A DNA stretch of 64,000 nucleotides from Paenibacillus agricola (GTDB lineage Bacteria; Bacillota; Bacilli; Paenibacillales; NBRC-103111): the NCBI RefSeq assembly GCF_011440305.1, contig NZ_JAAOIW010000008.1, forward strand, positions 1 through 64,000, written 5' to 3'. Positions 9,437 to 19,391 of the stretch are shown piece after piece (within the stretch, counting starts at the first letter, position 1; every line of letters begins with the position of its first letter). The position numbers were made by a program, and so were the translations under genes. The notes below the pieces were generated by a model that saw only the letters and a program-made list of their open reading frames with translations, was not told the origin of the DNA and did no database searches.

Positions 9437-12400
9437 CTAGGATAATGTCGCAGGAAGTGCCTTGGAATATTTTTGCAATATTCGAACCGCTATTTGCCCG
9501 ATTTCGTCTCTAGTAATGTAAGAAGTCGGTCTAAAGTTCAAAAGTGGTTTCGCTGTACTCGGAAGTGGTGAAACGACGGGACTACCCACCATAATTCCCA
9601 AGCTATTAACTGCATCGACAGCCGGTAAATTATAGTAGTCAATGCTATCACCATCTGCAAAAGCTTTAAACACATTCGCTTTGAGCTTCGCATCGTTCAT
9701 CGCCATCTTGAGGTTCATTGCACGTGATATCATTACGGCTGCTTGTTCACGTGTTACAAAGTCCCCAACTCCGAATATTCTCTCACTAACACCTTGAACA
9801 ATACCAGCGCGAGCTGCTGTTTCTACACTCTCGTAATCCCAGAGGATGGTTCCTCCCCCACTTCCCGGAAGTACATCATTAAAGGAATTAGTATCATCAT
9901 AATTCGGCTTCATTCCCAATGCACGAACGAGAATCGTAGCAAATTCACCACGTGTAGCATTTTCCTTTACACCAAAATCATCAGAAAACATAGCATTCAT
10001 ATACCCTTTAGCCAAGAGCGCTTGTAAAATATTACGAGCCCACGAGCTTTTTGTAATATCGTCATAACCAAATTTCAGCTTGCCTACCATGTAATAACCA
10101 AACTTATCGAAAGGAACTGTAATGGTTTTAGCCTTGGTATCAACGACACCTCCTAGGTTCTCCCAATACTTAGTTCCTGCTTTATCGCCCATGAAAAATA
10201 CAGTAACCTCAGAGGCTGCTTGATCTACCACATTATCATCGTATCTCAGCACCAACGTGCCACGTTCACTTGGTGCGATGATTCTTTCCGATTCATACTT
10301 TGTAAATGTATTGAGTGAAGGGCCATCCGTAGAGTAGGGAGTTACGCCTCCAGTTACTGATTTATAATCACCTACTAAACGCTCACCTAACCCTCCTGAA
10401 ATCCAATAAAGGTCGGATATTCTCATAAAGTTCATACGACCCTGAGTGGAAGTGACCAAATTGGATAAAGCCGGGTCAATAGGTATGGCGACTCTTGAAC
10501 TTGTTCTATCATCTGGGTCCTTACCTACGATCTGGTTATAATCATTCACCAATTCAGTATTACCATCCTTTGGATTAGCAAGCCCGAATAGCAAATCAAC
10601 TTGTGGCTGGATCTTGCCATCAATAACCCGGCGCAGCACGTTGTTTTTGGGAAAGGTTAATTGGATAGCCTTATCAAAAACAGAATGCTTGGTTCCCATC
10701 GGCTCCATGTACATCGCCCCGACTGCAGGATTACTCACATAATTAACAGTGACCGTGTCTGTGAGGTCTCCACTTGGTCTTTTTACTACCACCGCAATCT
10801 TGTTTTCAGAATCCGCCTTTAGTCCTGTTAAGGTGTATACATAACGATTCGTAAGGTCATCCCGCAATACAGCTGATTTTCCGTTAATTAATACATCTGT
10901 GGCTCCCGCTGCAAGAACATCGAATAAAACAAAGTTCTTATTCACAATGATTTTATCACCTGTGTTGGCTCTAGGTGACAATATCTCGAAAGCTTGCTTC
11001 TGACTTAACACAGTCATCGTGTAGCTAGTTGTAGCTCCACTAGCATTTAACATACTAATCGTAAAGGTATGGGTGCCTAATGGAATAAGTACATTATTCA
11101 ATCGTATTTTAAACGCATTTGAATTCCCAGCAACATCAACCGAGGTATACTCAGGATCAATTACCGAATTGACTTCGCTAACTGTTACAGGCGGAGTAAC
11201 ACGATAAATCTGTGCTCCATCCTTGCTGATGATAACATCGACAGCTCCAGAACCTTCCAAATAGAAATCCATCTTGGTAAGCGATGTAGTGTAGTTATTG
11301 TCAGTACCCAATATAAATTCCGGTGATGCCGGCAAGTAATCGGTTTTGGTACTGCTGCTCAAGTTGCCTCTCTGTATGGTAACCTTAGCTGGTGGCGTCA
11401 AAGGACGAACATCGAGAATTTTCGGTGTATTGCTATTGACGATATAAAATTTGACTTCTTTCACATACTGGCGTAAATATGGCTGAGCATCCGTAGTATC
11501 TCTATAATTAATAATAATTTTCAAAACATTCTCACCAATTAAAAGCGGTCCGGGTCCCACAGGAGCCGTTTCTGGTAGCTTTAGCGCTTCTGCGGTGCTG
11601 ATCATGCCAGTACTGCTATCTATGATTAAATATGGAACTGCAGCAGCAGTAGGATAATAATCTGTCCAATCTATATTATTAATGATCAACTGCGGCCGAC
11701 CTTGGAGACCTTGCATTCTATTATCAAAACCAATGGCTGCCCCTTTTAAAACGGGAAGTTCATTAATGGAAAAGACTTGACCTTCGTACAGATTCTCAAG
11801 TTCAATGTAGTTTTTGGAGACAAAGGTGACTTTTGCCGTTTTGGAAACGGGATCTGATGACACCGAGAACGCAATGGTTTGAGTACCCTGTGGTAAATCA
11901 GTGATCTTAAAAATTTGACCTTTGTTCTTGACATTCCCAGCGTGAATATCTAGATCAACCTCTGTAATAGTAATCGGCGACAATCCGAGTGGCTGAAGAG
12001 CCACCTTTAATTCTCCAGCAACCAGCGGCTTGGAGGCTTCTACCAAAACATAAAATTCTGGAGTTATTACCTGAGAGCCATCTAAGGGCTGAGTAAGGAC
12101 GGTGTCATCAAAAATAGCGGGAGCTGGATCATACTTAGGAATTAACGCAACACTCTTTACGATAGTTTTGCCAGAAGCCCAAATAAAAGGAAATGCATCT
12201 TCCACTACGATAGGTGTAGTTGTTCCACCTGGCGCAAAAACAAATTTAATCTTAGCTTCCGCTGACACAACAGAAAGATCCAATGGGACGCCTGAAAGCT
12301 CCACTAATTTGAATGCAGAAGCTCCGTACGTATTGGTAATTACAGTACCATCATTGAGCCCCGTTACAGGGGTGACCACTCCACCAACAGTAAGCGTTGT

Positions 12401-13354
12401 GTTGAGTGTCGTTAATGGAGTGCTGCTGTAGGGAATTAAAAACTGTAGCTTCATTGTAGCTCCAGGGGCTGTGCCTGTAAAAGTTGGCGGGGTGGATGCC
12501 AATAAGTCGGTATTGACCTCACCTAGAGGAGGATCACCAGCGGCAACAGAATCTTGCGTCGCTTCAACTATGGTGAATGGGCTAGCCGATGTATAGTAAT
12601 AGACCTGACGCCTTAATACAACGGAATCCGTAGCATTAGACAGCTTAATCTCCAGCTTGTTGAGCCCAGGCTTTAAGTTAATTGCCGGAGCATCAAACCT
12701 GCCATCATTGAGCACGCTCGCTTTGATCCCATCAATGAAAACCGATGTTACATTGGTAGTAGTCCCTTGAATGTAAGCAGAGCTTGAGCGGACTACCAAG
12801 CTGGTGCTTTCATTAAGCTCGTAGGTTTCACTATCCGAAAATATTTGCAAGGTGTTAAGAATCGGAGCCCGATCATACAGCACATAGAACACATTCTTAA
12901 CTGGCTCCAACCCATTAAGACCTGTAAATGTTAATTTGTTGTAACCTTCGAATAATTGTACATTACTTACTTGAAACCTTTTAATGTTGGTTGAAGATAC
13001 CGATACAGGTGTATTGAACGTCATGCCGATAGGCTCTGTCCATGCCGCTACTCCACTTGGAGGGGTAACCGATACCATTTGCTGCACAGTAAGAGCCATC
13101 GAAGTGCTCGTGACCTGTTGAAATATCCCACTAATGGCAATAGTGCTGGAATTGCTAATCATTGCATTAGTACGATTCAAACCGGTTGGCGTAATTACCG
13201 GATCTATGGCTGACGAATCAGCTAATTTCTTGTCATCAGGGATGAAGAATTTGATGTCTGCGGCTTGCGCAGCTTGTAAAGGGATAAGGGACAGCAGTAG
13301 AGCAAATAAAACGGTATAGTTTATTATTTTCTTCAGATGCTTTACGTATTTCAA
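9437..13354 (-). CDS. Large secreted S-layer-homology surface protein
   Basis: A 1305-residue exported protein. A signal peptide covers residues 1-32 (basic start, hydrophobic core, AQA cleavage site). The long middle consists of beta-rich segments resembling bacterial Ig-like or cadherin-like modules, with phrases such as YNKLTFTGLNG and VLINGKSAVL recurring in divergent form; I could not assign a catalytic domain. Three SLH motifs occupy about residues 1095-1300 (with TRGEFATILVRALGM, TREQAAVMISRAM and TRDEIGQIAVRIL), which would anchor it to secondary wall polymer. Translation starts at a TTG, 8 nt after AAAGGAG. It is divergent to a second SLH gene. Confidence 0.9.
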   Translation of the reverse strand: MKYVKHLKKIINYTVLFALLLSLIPLQAAQAADIKFFIPDDKKLADSSAIDPVITPTGLNRTNAMISNSSTIAISGIFQQVTSTSMALTVQQMVSVTPPSGVAAWTEPIGMTFNTPVSVSSTNIKRFQVSNVQLFEGYNKLTFTGLNGLEPVKNVFYVLYDRAPILNTLQIFSDSETYELNESTSLVVRSSSAYIQGTTTNVTSVFIDGIKASVLNDGRFDAPAINLKPGLNKLEIKLSNATDSVVLRRQVYYYTSASPFTIVEATQDSVAAGDPPLGEVNTDLLASTPPTFTGTAPGATMKLQFLIPYSSTPLTTLNTTLTVGGVVTPVTGLNDGTVITNTYGASAFKLVELSGVPLDLSVVSAEAKIKFVFAPGGTTTPIVVEDAFPFIWASGKTIVKSVALIPKYDPAPAIFDDTVLTQPLDGSQVITPEFYVLVEASKPLVAGELKVALQPLGLSPITITEVDLDIHAGNVKNKGQIFKITDLPQGTQTIAFSVSSDPVSKTAKVTFVSKNYIELENLYEGQVFSINELPVLKGAAIGFDNRMQGLQGRPQLIINNIDWTDYYPTAAAVPYLIIDSSTGMISTAEALKLPETAPVGPGPLLIGENVLKIIINYRDTTDAQPYLRQYVKEVKFYIVNSNTPKILDVRPLTPPAKVTIQRGNLSSSTKTDYLPASPEFILGTDNNYTTSLTKMDFYLEGSGAVDVIISKDGAQIYRVTPPVTVSEVNSVIDPEYTSVDVAGNSNAFKIRLNNVLIPLGTHTFTISMLNASGATTSYTMTVLSQKQAFEILSPRANTGDKIIVNKNFVLFDVLAAGATDVLINGKSAVLRDDLTNRYVYTLTGLKADSENKIAVVVKRPSGDLTDTVTVNYVSNPAVGAMYMEPMGTKHSVFDKAIQLTFPKNNVLRRVIDGKIQPQVDLLFGLANPKDGNTELVNDYNQIVGKDPDDRTSSRVAIPIDPALSNLVTSTQGRMNFMRISDLYWISGGLGERLVGDYKSVTGGVTPYSTDGPSLNTFTKYESERIIAPSERGTLVLRYDDNVVDQAASEVTVFFMGDKAGTKYWENLGGVVDTKAKTITVPFDKFGYYMVGKLKFGYDDITKSSWARNILQALLAKGYMNAMFSDDFGVKENATRGEFATILVRALGMKPNYDDTNSFNDVLPGSGGGTILWDYESVETAARAGIVQGVSERIFGVGDFVTREQAAVMISRAMNLKMAMNDAKLKANVFKAFADGDSIDYYNLPAVDAVNSLGIMVGSPVVSPLPSTAKPLLNFRPTSYITRDEIGQIAVRILQKYSKALPATLS

Positions 13355-13458
13355 TGCAATCGCTCCTTTATATTCATTCCTATTTTGAACCTGCCGTTCC
13401 TTACACTGGCTTTACTTTCACCACCTTACATGTTGGACTCCCTTTAATATGATTTCAC

Positions 13459-13488
13459 CTGACAAAGAACTCTCCAATAGACTATAAT
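13459..13488 (+). promoter_or_regulatory. Promoter of the second SLH gene
   Basis: A -35 CTGACA (13459-13464) and a perfect -10 TATAAT (13483-13488) are 18 bp apart, leaving a leader of about 170 nt before the gene at 13665. No clear promoter was found for the opposite gene in the 13355-13664 interval. Confidence 0.6.
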
Positions 13489-13664
13489 CTTATATCGGCT
13501 TGTCCACGAAGTTTTTTTAACAATCACAGAAAAAAGTTCCACATGAACTGGCTTTCCTAAAGATTGCCTCTGAAGAATCGACAGATTCTCTTATATTAGA
13601 AGAAATATCAACTTTTCCTTGTGCATTTCCGATATTATAAAAGATAGGATTGGAGGATTGTATA

Positions 13665-15059
13665 ATGATAGGTACACCCGTAAAAAGAAAGATGAAGTCA
13701 CTCGTTGCGCTGTTAACCCTTGCCATGCTCTTACCCGGACCACCTGCCAAAGCCCAAACTACCTTCAGCGATATCGATATGCAGCAAAAAGCATGGGCGG
13801 TCAGCTCCATCTATGTCATGTCGGAGCACCAAGTGCTTACAGGTTATCCAGATGGGACGTTTCGACCCGATGAGACGGTCACCAAAGCCGAATGGACACA
13901 GATGATTTACAAGCTATTTAATACATATCGTCCTAATCTGACGGCTACTGGACAGCAGAAGGTTAACAGCCTCTCAGATGTCACAGCTCAGCATTGGGCT
14001 TATAAGCCCATCTCGGAGATCTACAACCATTCCTTTCAATGGGGAGTATTTGGAATGGATCCTAGTGGACGGCTGACCTTTCAGCCAGATACTAAGCTAA
14101 GCCGCCTTGAGCTGTCTAATCTGCTATATTCCTTTTTCGATACCCGTTTAATTGACCGGCGCCTAAGTCCCAATGATGTCTGCTCCGTTGTGTCCCAGCT
14201 GAATGATTTTCCTGTACAAATTTTTAAAAGCAAGGAAGAATATGATGCCGCCGTCAAAGGGGACAAGCGGCTGGAAAGCGTAAATGTCCAAATCACGACC
14301 AGCAACGGTGTCTTACCTACCTTCTTCATGGGTACAAGCGTAGCTGATTGCGCCTTCGGTACGGATGGCTTCTCTAATGCACAGGCGAGCGTCCTTGCGA
14401 GCCTACAAGCTTCTGGAATTATGACGGCTACGACTGATGGTTATTTCCGTCCATTGGATAAAGTGACACGTGCAGAAGCGGTAACTATCCTAAACCGGAT
14501 CTACAACTTTCTTAAGAAAAACTATTGGTTACCCGATTACTCCAATATTGATCTTGAACAAGCCAACACGGTTGACCAAAGCAACGGAGGCCTAAGGGGT
14601 TCGATCGGTGATTCTTCCAATCCTTACGGAGGCTCAAGTGGAGGCAGCACTTATAGCGGATCCAATCCAAATGCGGTCAAGGTCAAAGATTATTTCAAGC
14701 TACAGGGTCCTAATAACAATCAAGGCTCCATTGCCAAGAACCTGAGGAAGGATGGGGAAATTGAAACCGCCATCAGCCCCCAGGATTATAATTACCTGAG
14801 CCTTGAATTAGTCAGCCAGGACAAGGCAGAAATGGTCGACCTCTATGTTACGATCGATGGTAAAATTACTCTTATTAAACAAGAAGATATGCCAACGACA
14901 ATTGCGGTCAACGGTGTTCAATCGGTTGGACTTCGTACACAACTGCGGAATACGTCAATCTCCATTAAAAAGGGAGGAACGGTCACCTTGTCAGTTAGAC
15001 TGGACAAACAAAACCCCACCCCTGTTACAGACCCAGCCTCACCTATTCCTACGATGTAG
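13665..15059 (+). CDS. Secreted protein with three N-terminal SLH domains
   Basis: A 464-residue exported protein. Signal peptide at residues 1-30 (KRKMKSLVALL, AKA cleavage). Three SLH motifs follow: one with GYPDGTFRPDETVTKAEW, a second with DVTAQHWAYKPISEIY, and a third with DGYFRPLDKVTRAEAV, spanning about residues 33-285. A Gly/Ser/Asn-rich linker (about 300-350) leads to a C-terminal 120-residue beta-rich domain of unknown role. The ATG at 13665 is preferred because GGAGG lies 7 nt upstream; an earlier TTG at 13650 overlaps that site. It probably attaches to the wall through its N-terminus, opposite in polarity to the neighbouring 1305-residue protein. Confidence 0.9.
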   Translation: MIGTPVKRKMKSLVALLTLAMLLPGPPAKAQTTFSDIDMQQKAWAVSSIYVMSEHQVLTGYPDGTFRPDETVTKAEWTQMIYKLFNTYRPNLTATGQQKVNSLSDVTAQHWAYKPISEIYNHSFQWGVFGMDPSGRLTFQPDTKLSRLELSNLLYSFFDTRLIDRRLSPNDVCSVVSQLNDFPVQIFKSKEEYDAAVKGDKRLESVNVQITTSNGVLPTFFMGTSVADCAFGTDGFSNAQASVLASLQASGIMTATTDGYFRPLDKVTRAEAVTILNRIYNFLKKNYWLPDYSNIDLEQANTVDQSNGGLRGSIGDSSNPYGGSSGGSTYSGSNPNAVKVKDYFKLQGPNNNQGSIAKNLRKDGEIETAISPQDYNYLSLELVSQDKAEMVDLYVTIDGKITLIKQEDMPTTIAVNGVQSVGLRTQLRNTSISIKKGGTVTLSVRLDKQNPTPVTDPASPIPTM

Positions 15060-15073
15060 GACAACCTGCCTTA

Positions 15074-15113
15074 AGCCACTGGAACCGCTTGAACGGTTCC
15101 AGTGGCTTTTTTG
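15074..15113 (+). terminator. Terminator of the second SLH gene
   Basis: A perfect 14-bp stem (AGCCACTGGAACCG and complement) with a 6-nt loop is followed by a T run. Confidence 0.92.
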
Positions 15114-15181
15114 GGGCTCCGGCCAGAGCCTATGCTAAACGAATCCTAACCCTAATCATTACTCAGTTCCTAATGATAAGC

Positions 15182-15226
15182 AAAAGAACCTTCTTACCCT
15201 TACATGTAGGGCGAAGGTTCTTTTTT
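15182..15226 (-). terminator. Terminator of the IclR-family gene
   Basis: AAAAGAACCTTC pairs with GAAGGTTCTTTT around an inner CCCT/AGGG pair. A and T runs on both sides would let it work in both directions. Confidence 0.85.
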
Positions 15227-15252
15227 GTCTTTTCGGAGCCTTCAGGCTCCAT

Positions 15253-15996
15253 TCACCTGACCATCTTGCCCATGCGGCGAGCCGCTTCGAGCAGTACAGG
15301 GGCATGCTCCTTCATCTTCTCCAGTGTGAGCCGATTGGACGGCCCACTCACGGCAAGCGAAGCTACCAAGGTGTGGGCTTGGTTGAAGATTGGTACTGCC
15401 ACTGCCGCCGCTCCAAGCTCGCGTTCCTCCACACTTGTCGCATAACCTTGCGATAAAACATCGGCAAGCTGCTTCAAGAACACACTACGCTCCAGACCAA
15501 CCGGCATATTTTTAGCCTTCATCAGTGCTTCTTGTACCTGTGGCTCGGCAAAAGCAACCAGGATCTTGCTTGATGCCCCTACATACAGCGGCAGCCTCGC
15601 CCCAATCGCGGCAACACGCCGGATCGCTTGGTTGCTCTCCACAGCCTGAATGCGAACCCGCTCCAAGCCATCGCATACATACAGACTGATTGTCTCATCC
15701 AACTGGTCTCGCAGCCGCTCCATTTCGGGCAGCAGGATAATAGCCGGGTCGTCACTATGCGTCATATTGGCAGATAGCTCCCATATGCGGAAGCCTAGCC
15801 TGTACTTGTCAGTGGCAAAATCACGCACTACAAAGCCTTTTCCCTCTAGGGAAGCAAGCAGTCGATGCACGGTGCTTTTGTGCAACGATACGCGGACGGC
15901 GATCTCCGTCAGGCTTAGGTTTGAAGAATCCGTAAAACAAAGCATGATATCCAAAGCACGTTCAACCGCACGCACCGTTAATTTGCCGTCTTCCAT
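15253..15996 (-). CDS. IclR family transcriptional regulator
   Basis: A 247-residue regulator. The N-terminal winged helix covers about residues 5-65 (ERALDIMLCF, then LTEIAVRVSLHKSTVHRLLA as the helix-turn-helix). The C-terminal IclR effector domain spans about 80-245 and contains the family pattern GATSSVEERELGAAAVAVPI in a slightly varied form. IclR proteins usually control catabolic genes and bind small acids or sugar derivatives. No obvious catabolic target is adjacent: its divergent neighbour is an alpha/beta hydrolase, the most likely local candidate. GGGGGAAAG precedes the ATG. Confidence 0.9.
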   Translation of the reverse strand: MEDGKLTVRAVERALDIMLCFTDSSNLSLTEIAVRVSLHKSTVHRLLASLEGKGFVVRDFATDKYRLGFRIWELSANMTHSDDPAIILLPEMERLRDQLDETISLYVCDGLERVRIQAVESNQAIRRVAAIGARLPLYVGASSKILVAFAEPQVQEALMKAKNMPVGLERSVFLKQLADVLSQGYATSVEERELGAAAVAVPIFNQAHTLVASLAVSGPSNRLTLEKMKEHAPVLLEAARRMGKMVR

Positions 15997-16275
15997 AACG
16001 CTTTCCCCCGGTTTTCAGTTTCATTTGATGAAACCCTGTTACACATAGTATAACTCATACCTGTCTATATCGCAAAGTGTATTATTGCTTTTTCCTCTAT
16101 CGGTTAGGCTTCTATTACATCTATATTACAGTAAGTTTACATTTGTCCCGACCGATTGACGGCATTATACTTGCAGTCTTACTATAGAAGTATAGAATTT
16201 AACAAATATTCATAACTTTTTATAAATCCAACATACTCATATGTTGCTTAAGTCAGTCAACTAGGAGGGAACCCG

Positions 16276-17304
16276 ATGGAAACAAACCCTTTATCATCTG
16301 TCCAATTAACCCCAGCCCAAATAGAAACCGTTCCTAATCGATCGGTTCTTGTCAGACGCAGAGTGAAAGGGATCCTCATCGCCCTCATATCGGTATTGCT
16401 GCTGTTCTTCAGCCTTGTGATGGCCTTCCATGCCTATGTCGCTTGGTCTTTGGCCAGACCGCATATTGATCCACTCATTTCCAACCCAACGCTTACATTC
16501 GGGGCGCCTTATGAGGATATCCAATTTCCTAGCCTGAATCAAAGCTCGATTTTATCAGGGTGGTATATCCCGGCAGCCAACCCCGTGCCTAATGGCAAAA
16601 CCGTTATTTTCTCACACGGATACGGCGGCAATAGGGAGGAAATATGGGTGCCTCTGTATAGCCTCGCCCAAGAGCTGTATAAACAAAACTACAACGTATT
16701 AATGTTTGATTATGGGTATGTGCAGCCTAAGATTAGTGCCACAGGCGGCTTACGCGAGTCCCAGGAGTTGCTGGGCGCAGTCAAATATGCCAAAGACAAA
16801 GGTGCTGAATCTGTATATGTCTGGGGCTTCTCGATGGGCGCAGGCACAGCGCTGCAGGCTGCCCTCCAAACGAAGGAAATCGATGGCATGATTCTCGATA
16901 GTACCTTTATCCTAGAGCCAGAAACGATGTACCATAACATGAAACAGATCGCCAACTTGCCTAAATTCCCATCTTTATCACTTGTCCATTTATTTTTCCC
17001 GCTTATTAACGGGGTCAGCCTTAACCAGATTCCATATGACAAAGTTAAAGAAGCCCAATATCCGATGCCGATCCTCTTCATTCACGGCATGCAGGACCAA
17101 CGTGCCCCTTATGAAATGGTGCAGCAAATATTTAATAACCAATCAGCCGATTCAAGCGCACAATTATGGTTATCTCCTAACGACGGGCATGAGCTTATAT
17201 TTAAAGCACAAAAGAAAAGCTATTTAACCGTCACTATGGGCTTCCTGCAAAGTATGGTCGAGCGCGGCAATAGCCCATCCGTCCATGTCTCCAAAGCTAG
17301 CTAA
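16276..17304 (+). CDS. Membrane-anchored alpha/beta hydrolase
   Basis: A 342-residue protein with one N-terminal transmembrane helix (about residues 33-58, GILIALISVLLLFFSLVMAF), so the catalytic domain is probably outside the membrane. The fold's motifs are present: FSHGYGGNREE (oxyanion region), WGFSMGAGTA with the nucleophile Ser (GxSxG), HGMQDQRAPYE with the probable acid, and NDGHELIF with the catalytic His. It resembles Bacillus YqkD-type proteins, and no substrate is known. AGGAGGGAACCCG precedes the ATG. It diverges from an IclR-type regulator across a 279-bp spacer and ends at a bidirectional terminator. Confidence 0.87.
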   Translation: METNPLSSVQLTPAQIETVPNRSVLVRRRVKGILIALISVLLLFFSLVMAFHAYVAWSLARPHIDPLISNPTLTFGAPYEDIQFPSLNQSSILSGWYIPAANPVPNGKTVIFSHGYGGNREEIWVPLYSLAQELYKQNYNVLMFDYGYVQPKISATGGLRESQELLGAVKYAKDKGAESVYVWGFSMGAGTALQAALQTKEIDGMILDSTFILEPETMYHNMKQIANLPKFPSLSLVHLFFPLINGVSLNQIPYDKVKEAQYPMPILFIHGMQDQRAPYEMVQQIFNNQSADSSAQLWLSPNDGHELIFKAQKKSYLTVTMGFLQSMVERGNSPSVHVSKAS

Positions 17305-17342
17305 AAGGCTTGCCTCCTTCAAATGAAGGGCGCAAGCCTTTT
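17303..17342. terminator. Bidirectional terminator between the hydrolase gene and folE
   Basis: AAAAGGCTTGC pairs with GCAAGCCTTTT around an inner CCTTC/GAAGG pair; it serves both converging genes. Confidence 0.9.
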
Positions 17343-17360
17343 CTGGTCTTTAGGGGTTTA

Positions 17361-17951
17361 TTAATTCCTGATTAAGGATAAAAATTCCGAACGCAACGCA
17401 GCATCCGTACGGAAGGTGCCGCGCACAGCTGAGGTTACCGTTTTACTGCCTGGCTTCTTCACGCCTCTCGAGCACATACACAAGTGCTCCCCCTCTACCA
17501 CTACCATGCAGCCATGGGGCGTAAGCTCCTCCATCAAGATGTTGGCAATTTCAGAGGTAACACGCTCTTGTACCTGTAGCTTACGGGTTACCGCTTCAAC
17601 CAAACGCGCAAACTTGCTTAGGCCAGCAATTTTCCCACTCGGGATATAACCGATATGAATGTTCCCAAAGAACGGAGCCATATGATGCTCACATTGGCTG
17701 TAATAAACGATGTCTTTTACAATGACTAGCTCTTCATGCTGTTCATCAAAAGCAACGCCCAAGATATCTTTGTAATCCGCTTCATAACCGGAAAAAATTT
17801 CCTCGTACATCCGCGTTACCCGGGCAGGCGTTTCCAAAAGCCCTTCACGGTCAACATCTTCTCCTATCAAGCGCAAAATTTCGCGTATATGCCCTTCAAT
17901 TAGCTTGCGGTTGCGGGCAACACTCGTATTTGTATAATCCTTAGCCGGCAT
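17361..17951 (-). CDS. folE: GTP cyclohydrolase I
   Basis: Converts GTP to 7,8-dihydroneopterin triphosphate, the first step to tetrahydrofolate and, through QueD, to queuosine. The 196-residue length is typical. Zinc ligands are seen in [12 protein letters not shown] and [28 protein letters not shown] and [19 protein letters not shown] are classic folE segments. AGAGGTGG precedes the ATG by 9 nt. No folate genes are beside it. The nearby queG at 19.4 kb also relates to queuosine but is not in the same transcript. Confidence 0.97.
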   Translation of the reverse strand: MPAKDYTNTSVARNRKLIEGHIREILRLIGEDVDREGLLETPARVTRMYEEIFSGYEADYKDILGVAFDEQHEELVIVKDIVYYSQCEHHMAPFFGNIHIGYIPSGKIAGLSKFARLVEAVTRKLQVQERVTSEIANILMEELTPHGCMVVVEGEHLCMCSRGVKKPGSKTVTSAVRGTFRTDAALRSEFLSLIRN

Positions 17952-17975
17952 GCTTGGATTCCACCTCTCAAGTCT

Positions 17976-18188
17976 CTATGGACGAAACTTTTGTTTTTTC
18001 ATCATTTGCTGTGCTTTGCCAAGCTGCTTCTTGTCCAGGTTATAGCCCATCTTCTTCGCCATTTCCTGCAGCATCGCAGGATTGCTTTGCATATTTTCAA
18101 GCTGTCTGCGCAAGTAATACACGCCTGCGAAAAATCCGCCTACAGCACCAACGAGCAAAGTTAGGATCGGGATAATATAGCTCCACAT
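17976..18188 (-). CDS. YneF family (UPF0154) membrane protein
   Basis: A 70-residue protein with one N-terminal membrane helix (residues 4-24, IPILTLLVGAVGGFFAGVYY) and a basic cytosolic tail containing NPAMLQEMAKKMGYNLDKKQ, a segment shared by the UPF0154/YneF family. The start is the ATG at 18188 (GAGGTGA upstream); a longer frame to 18233 lacks a site. It lies 24 bp before folE on the same strand. Function unknown. Confidence 0.88.
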   Translation of the reverse strand: MWSYIIPILTLLVGAVGGFFAGVYYLRRQLENMQSNPAMLQEMAKKMGYNLDKKQLGKAQQMMKKQKFRP

Positions 18189-18241
18189 GATTGCTTCATT
18201 CACCTCGTTATTTAATAATCGTCCTATCATCATAGCAAATT

Positions 18242-18275
18242 AAGGGCTGAGGCACAAATGCCTGCCAGCCCTTTT
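18242..18275 (-). terminator. Hairpin after the first HD-GYP-like gene
   Basis: AAGGGCTG pairs with CAGCCCTT with an inner AGGC/GCCT pair. The U-tract on the minus strand is imperfect. Confidence 0.65.
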
Positions 18276-18285
18276 ATGACCCATC

Positions 18286-19320
18286 CTACTGGAGGATATT
18301 ATCAATAAAAATGGTATTGTGCTTAGCAAGGTCAACCTCGACTACGTCCAGATCTGTGCCGGACTCTGATTTCACAACCCGTACAATGGGGCGTCCAGGA
18401 AGCCCTCTATGCTGGCCAACGACGACACCAGTCTCTTTCGTCGAAAGCTTAACCGAGGTGCCTGTTGGATAAACCGAAACCGTACGCAGAAAATGAATGA
18501 CGATTTCCCTATCCAGTTGACCCCCGGCCAAAACCATCATATGCTCACAAGCTTCATGCGGCAGCATCTGCCTTCCGAGCTCCGACGTTTGGAATAATAG
18601 ATTATCGTATGTGTTCGCGACCGCGACAATTCTGGCATAAAGATGAATTTGTTCCCCCTGCATGGCTCTTGGCAGGCCGGTGCCATCCATTTTTTCATGA
18701 TGCTGAAAGGCGGCATGGGCGATAAGCAGGCTTAGCTCCCGCTTGTTTTTCAGGATTTCAAAGCCTCTCCATGTATGATGCTTTTTCAAATCGTCGGAAG
18801 TATCATCTGTAATTAATTCTACCTTGCCGATGTCATGCAGCATAGCGCCAATCGATAACTCCCGCAGTTGGCTCATGGGCAGATCCATTTGGATGCCGAT
18901 TAAAGCCGACATCATGCTCACATTCAAAGCATGTACATACATTTCGTTGTCTTTGGTTCGAATATCGGACAATTGGACGAGCACTTCTTTATTACGCATA
19001 ACTTCATCCAGCAGGTTGTCTACACTTCCATTAATATGCTTCGTATTAAAGTCCTTGCCCGAGCGGATAGAATGGAAGGTTTCTCCCATCTTCTTCATTA
19101 TCGCCCGCTTCGTTTCTTCAGAAACCACATCCACAATCTCTATGTCCTCAAACAAAGGATCCTTGATATAAATCATCGTGACCCCAATTCGGTTCAAGGT
19201 GTTGATCATATAGACGGTAAGCTGGACACCGTCCGATAGCAGTACGGCACCATTGCCGGAAAAAATAGTTCTACCTAAGTATTGCCCGGGCTCGACATTA
19301 TCAATGTGTATATATCTCAT
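18286..19320 (-). CDS. HD-GYP-like domain protein (copy 1)
   Basis: A 344-residue protein likely related to cyclic-di-GMP phosphodiesterases. The N-terminal 70 residues carry VEPGQYLGRTIFSGNG. The HD domain (about 125-270) has GAMLHDIGKVELI, a following HHTWRGFEIL and then HHEKMDGTGLP, where the canonical GYP is GLP. The C-terminus (YPTGTSVKLSTKETGVVVG) resembles that of a second copy at 23.9 kb. Catalytic HD and HHE residues are kept, so activity is possible. The ATG at 19320 follows GGAGAG. No GGDEF or EAL gene is nearby. Confidence 0.87.
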   Translation of the reverse strand: MRYIHIDNVEPGQYLGRTIFSGNGAVLLSDGVQLTVYMINTLNRIGVTMIYIKDPLFEDIEIVDVVSEETKRAIMKKMGETFHSIRSGKDFNTKHINGSVDNLLDEVMRNKEVLVQLSDIRTKDNEMYVHALNVSMMSALIGIQMDLPMSQLRELSIGAMLHDIGKVELITDDTSDDLKKHHTWRGFEILKNKRELSLLIAHAAFQHHEKMDGTGLPRAMQGEQIHLYARIVAVANTYDNLLFQTSELGRQMLPHEACEHMMVLAGGQLDREIVIHFLRTVSVYPTGTSVKLSTKETGVVVGQHRGLPGRPIVRVVKSESGTDLDVVEVDLAKHNTIFIDNILQ

Positions 19321-19391
19321 TAGGCTCTCCGTTCCGAACGTATGAACCAGCTTCAATCCCATGTTGAAAACCCGTTCTTCACGTCCACTGT

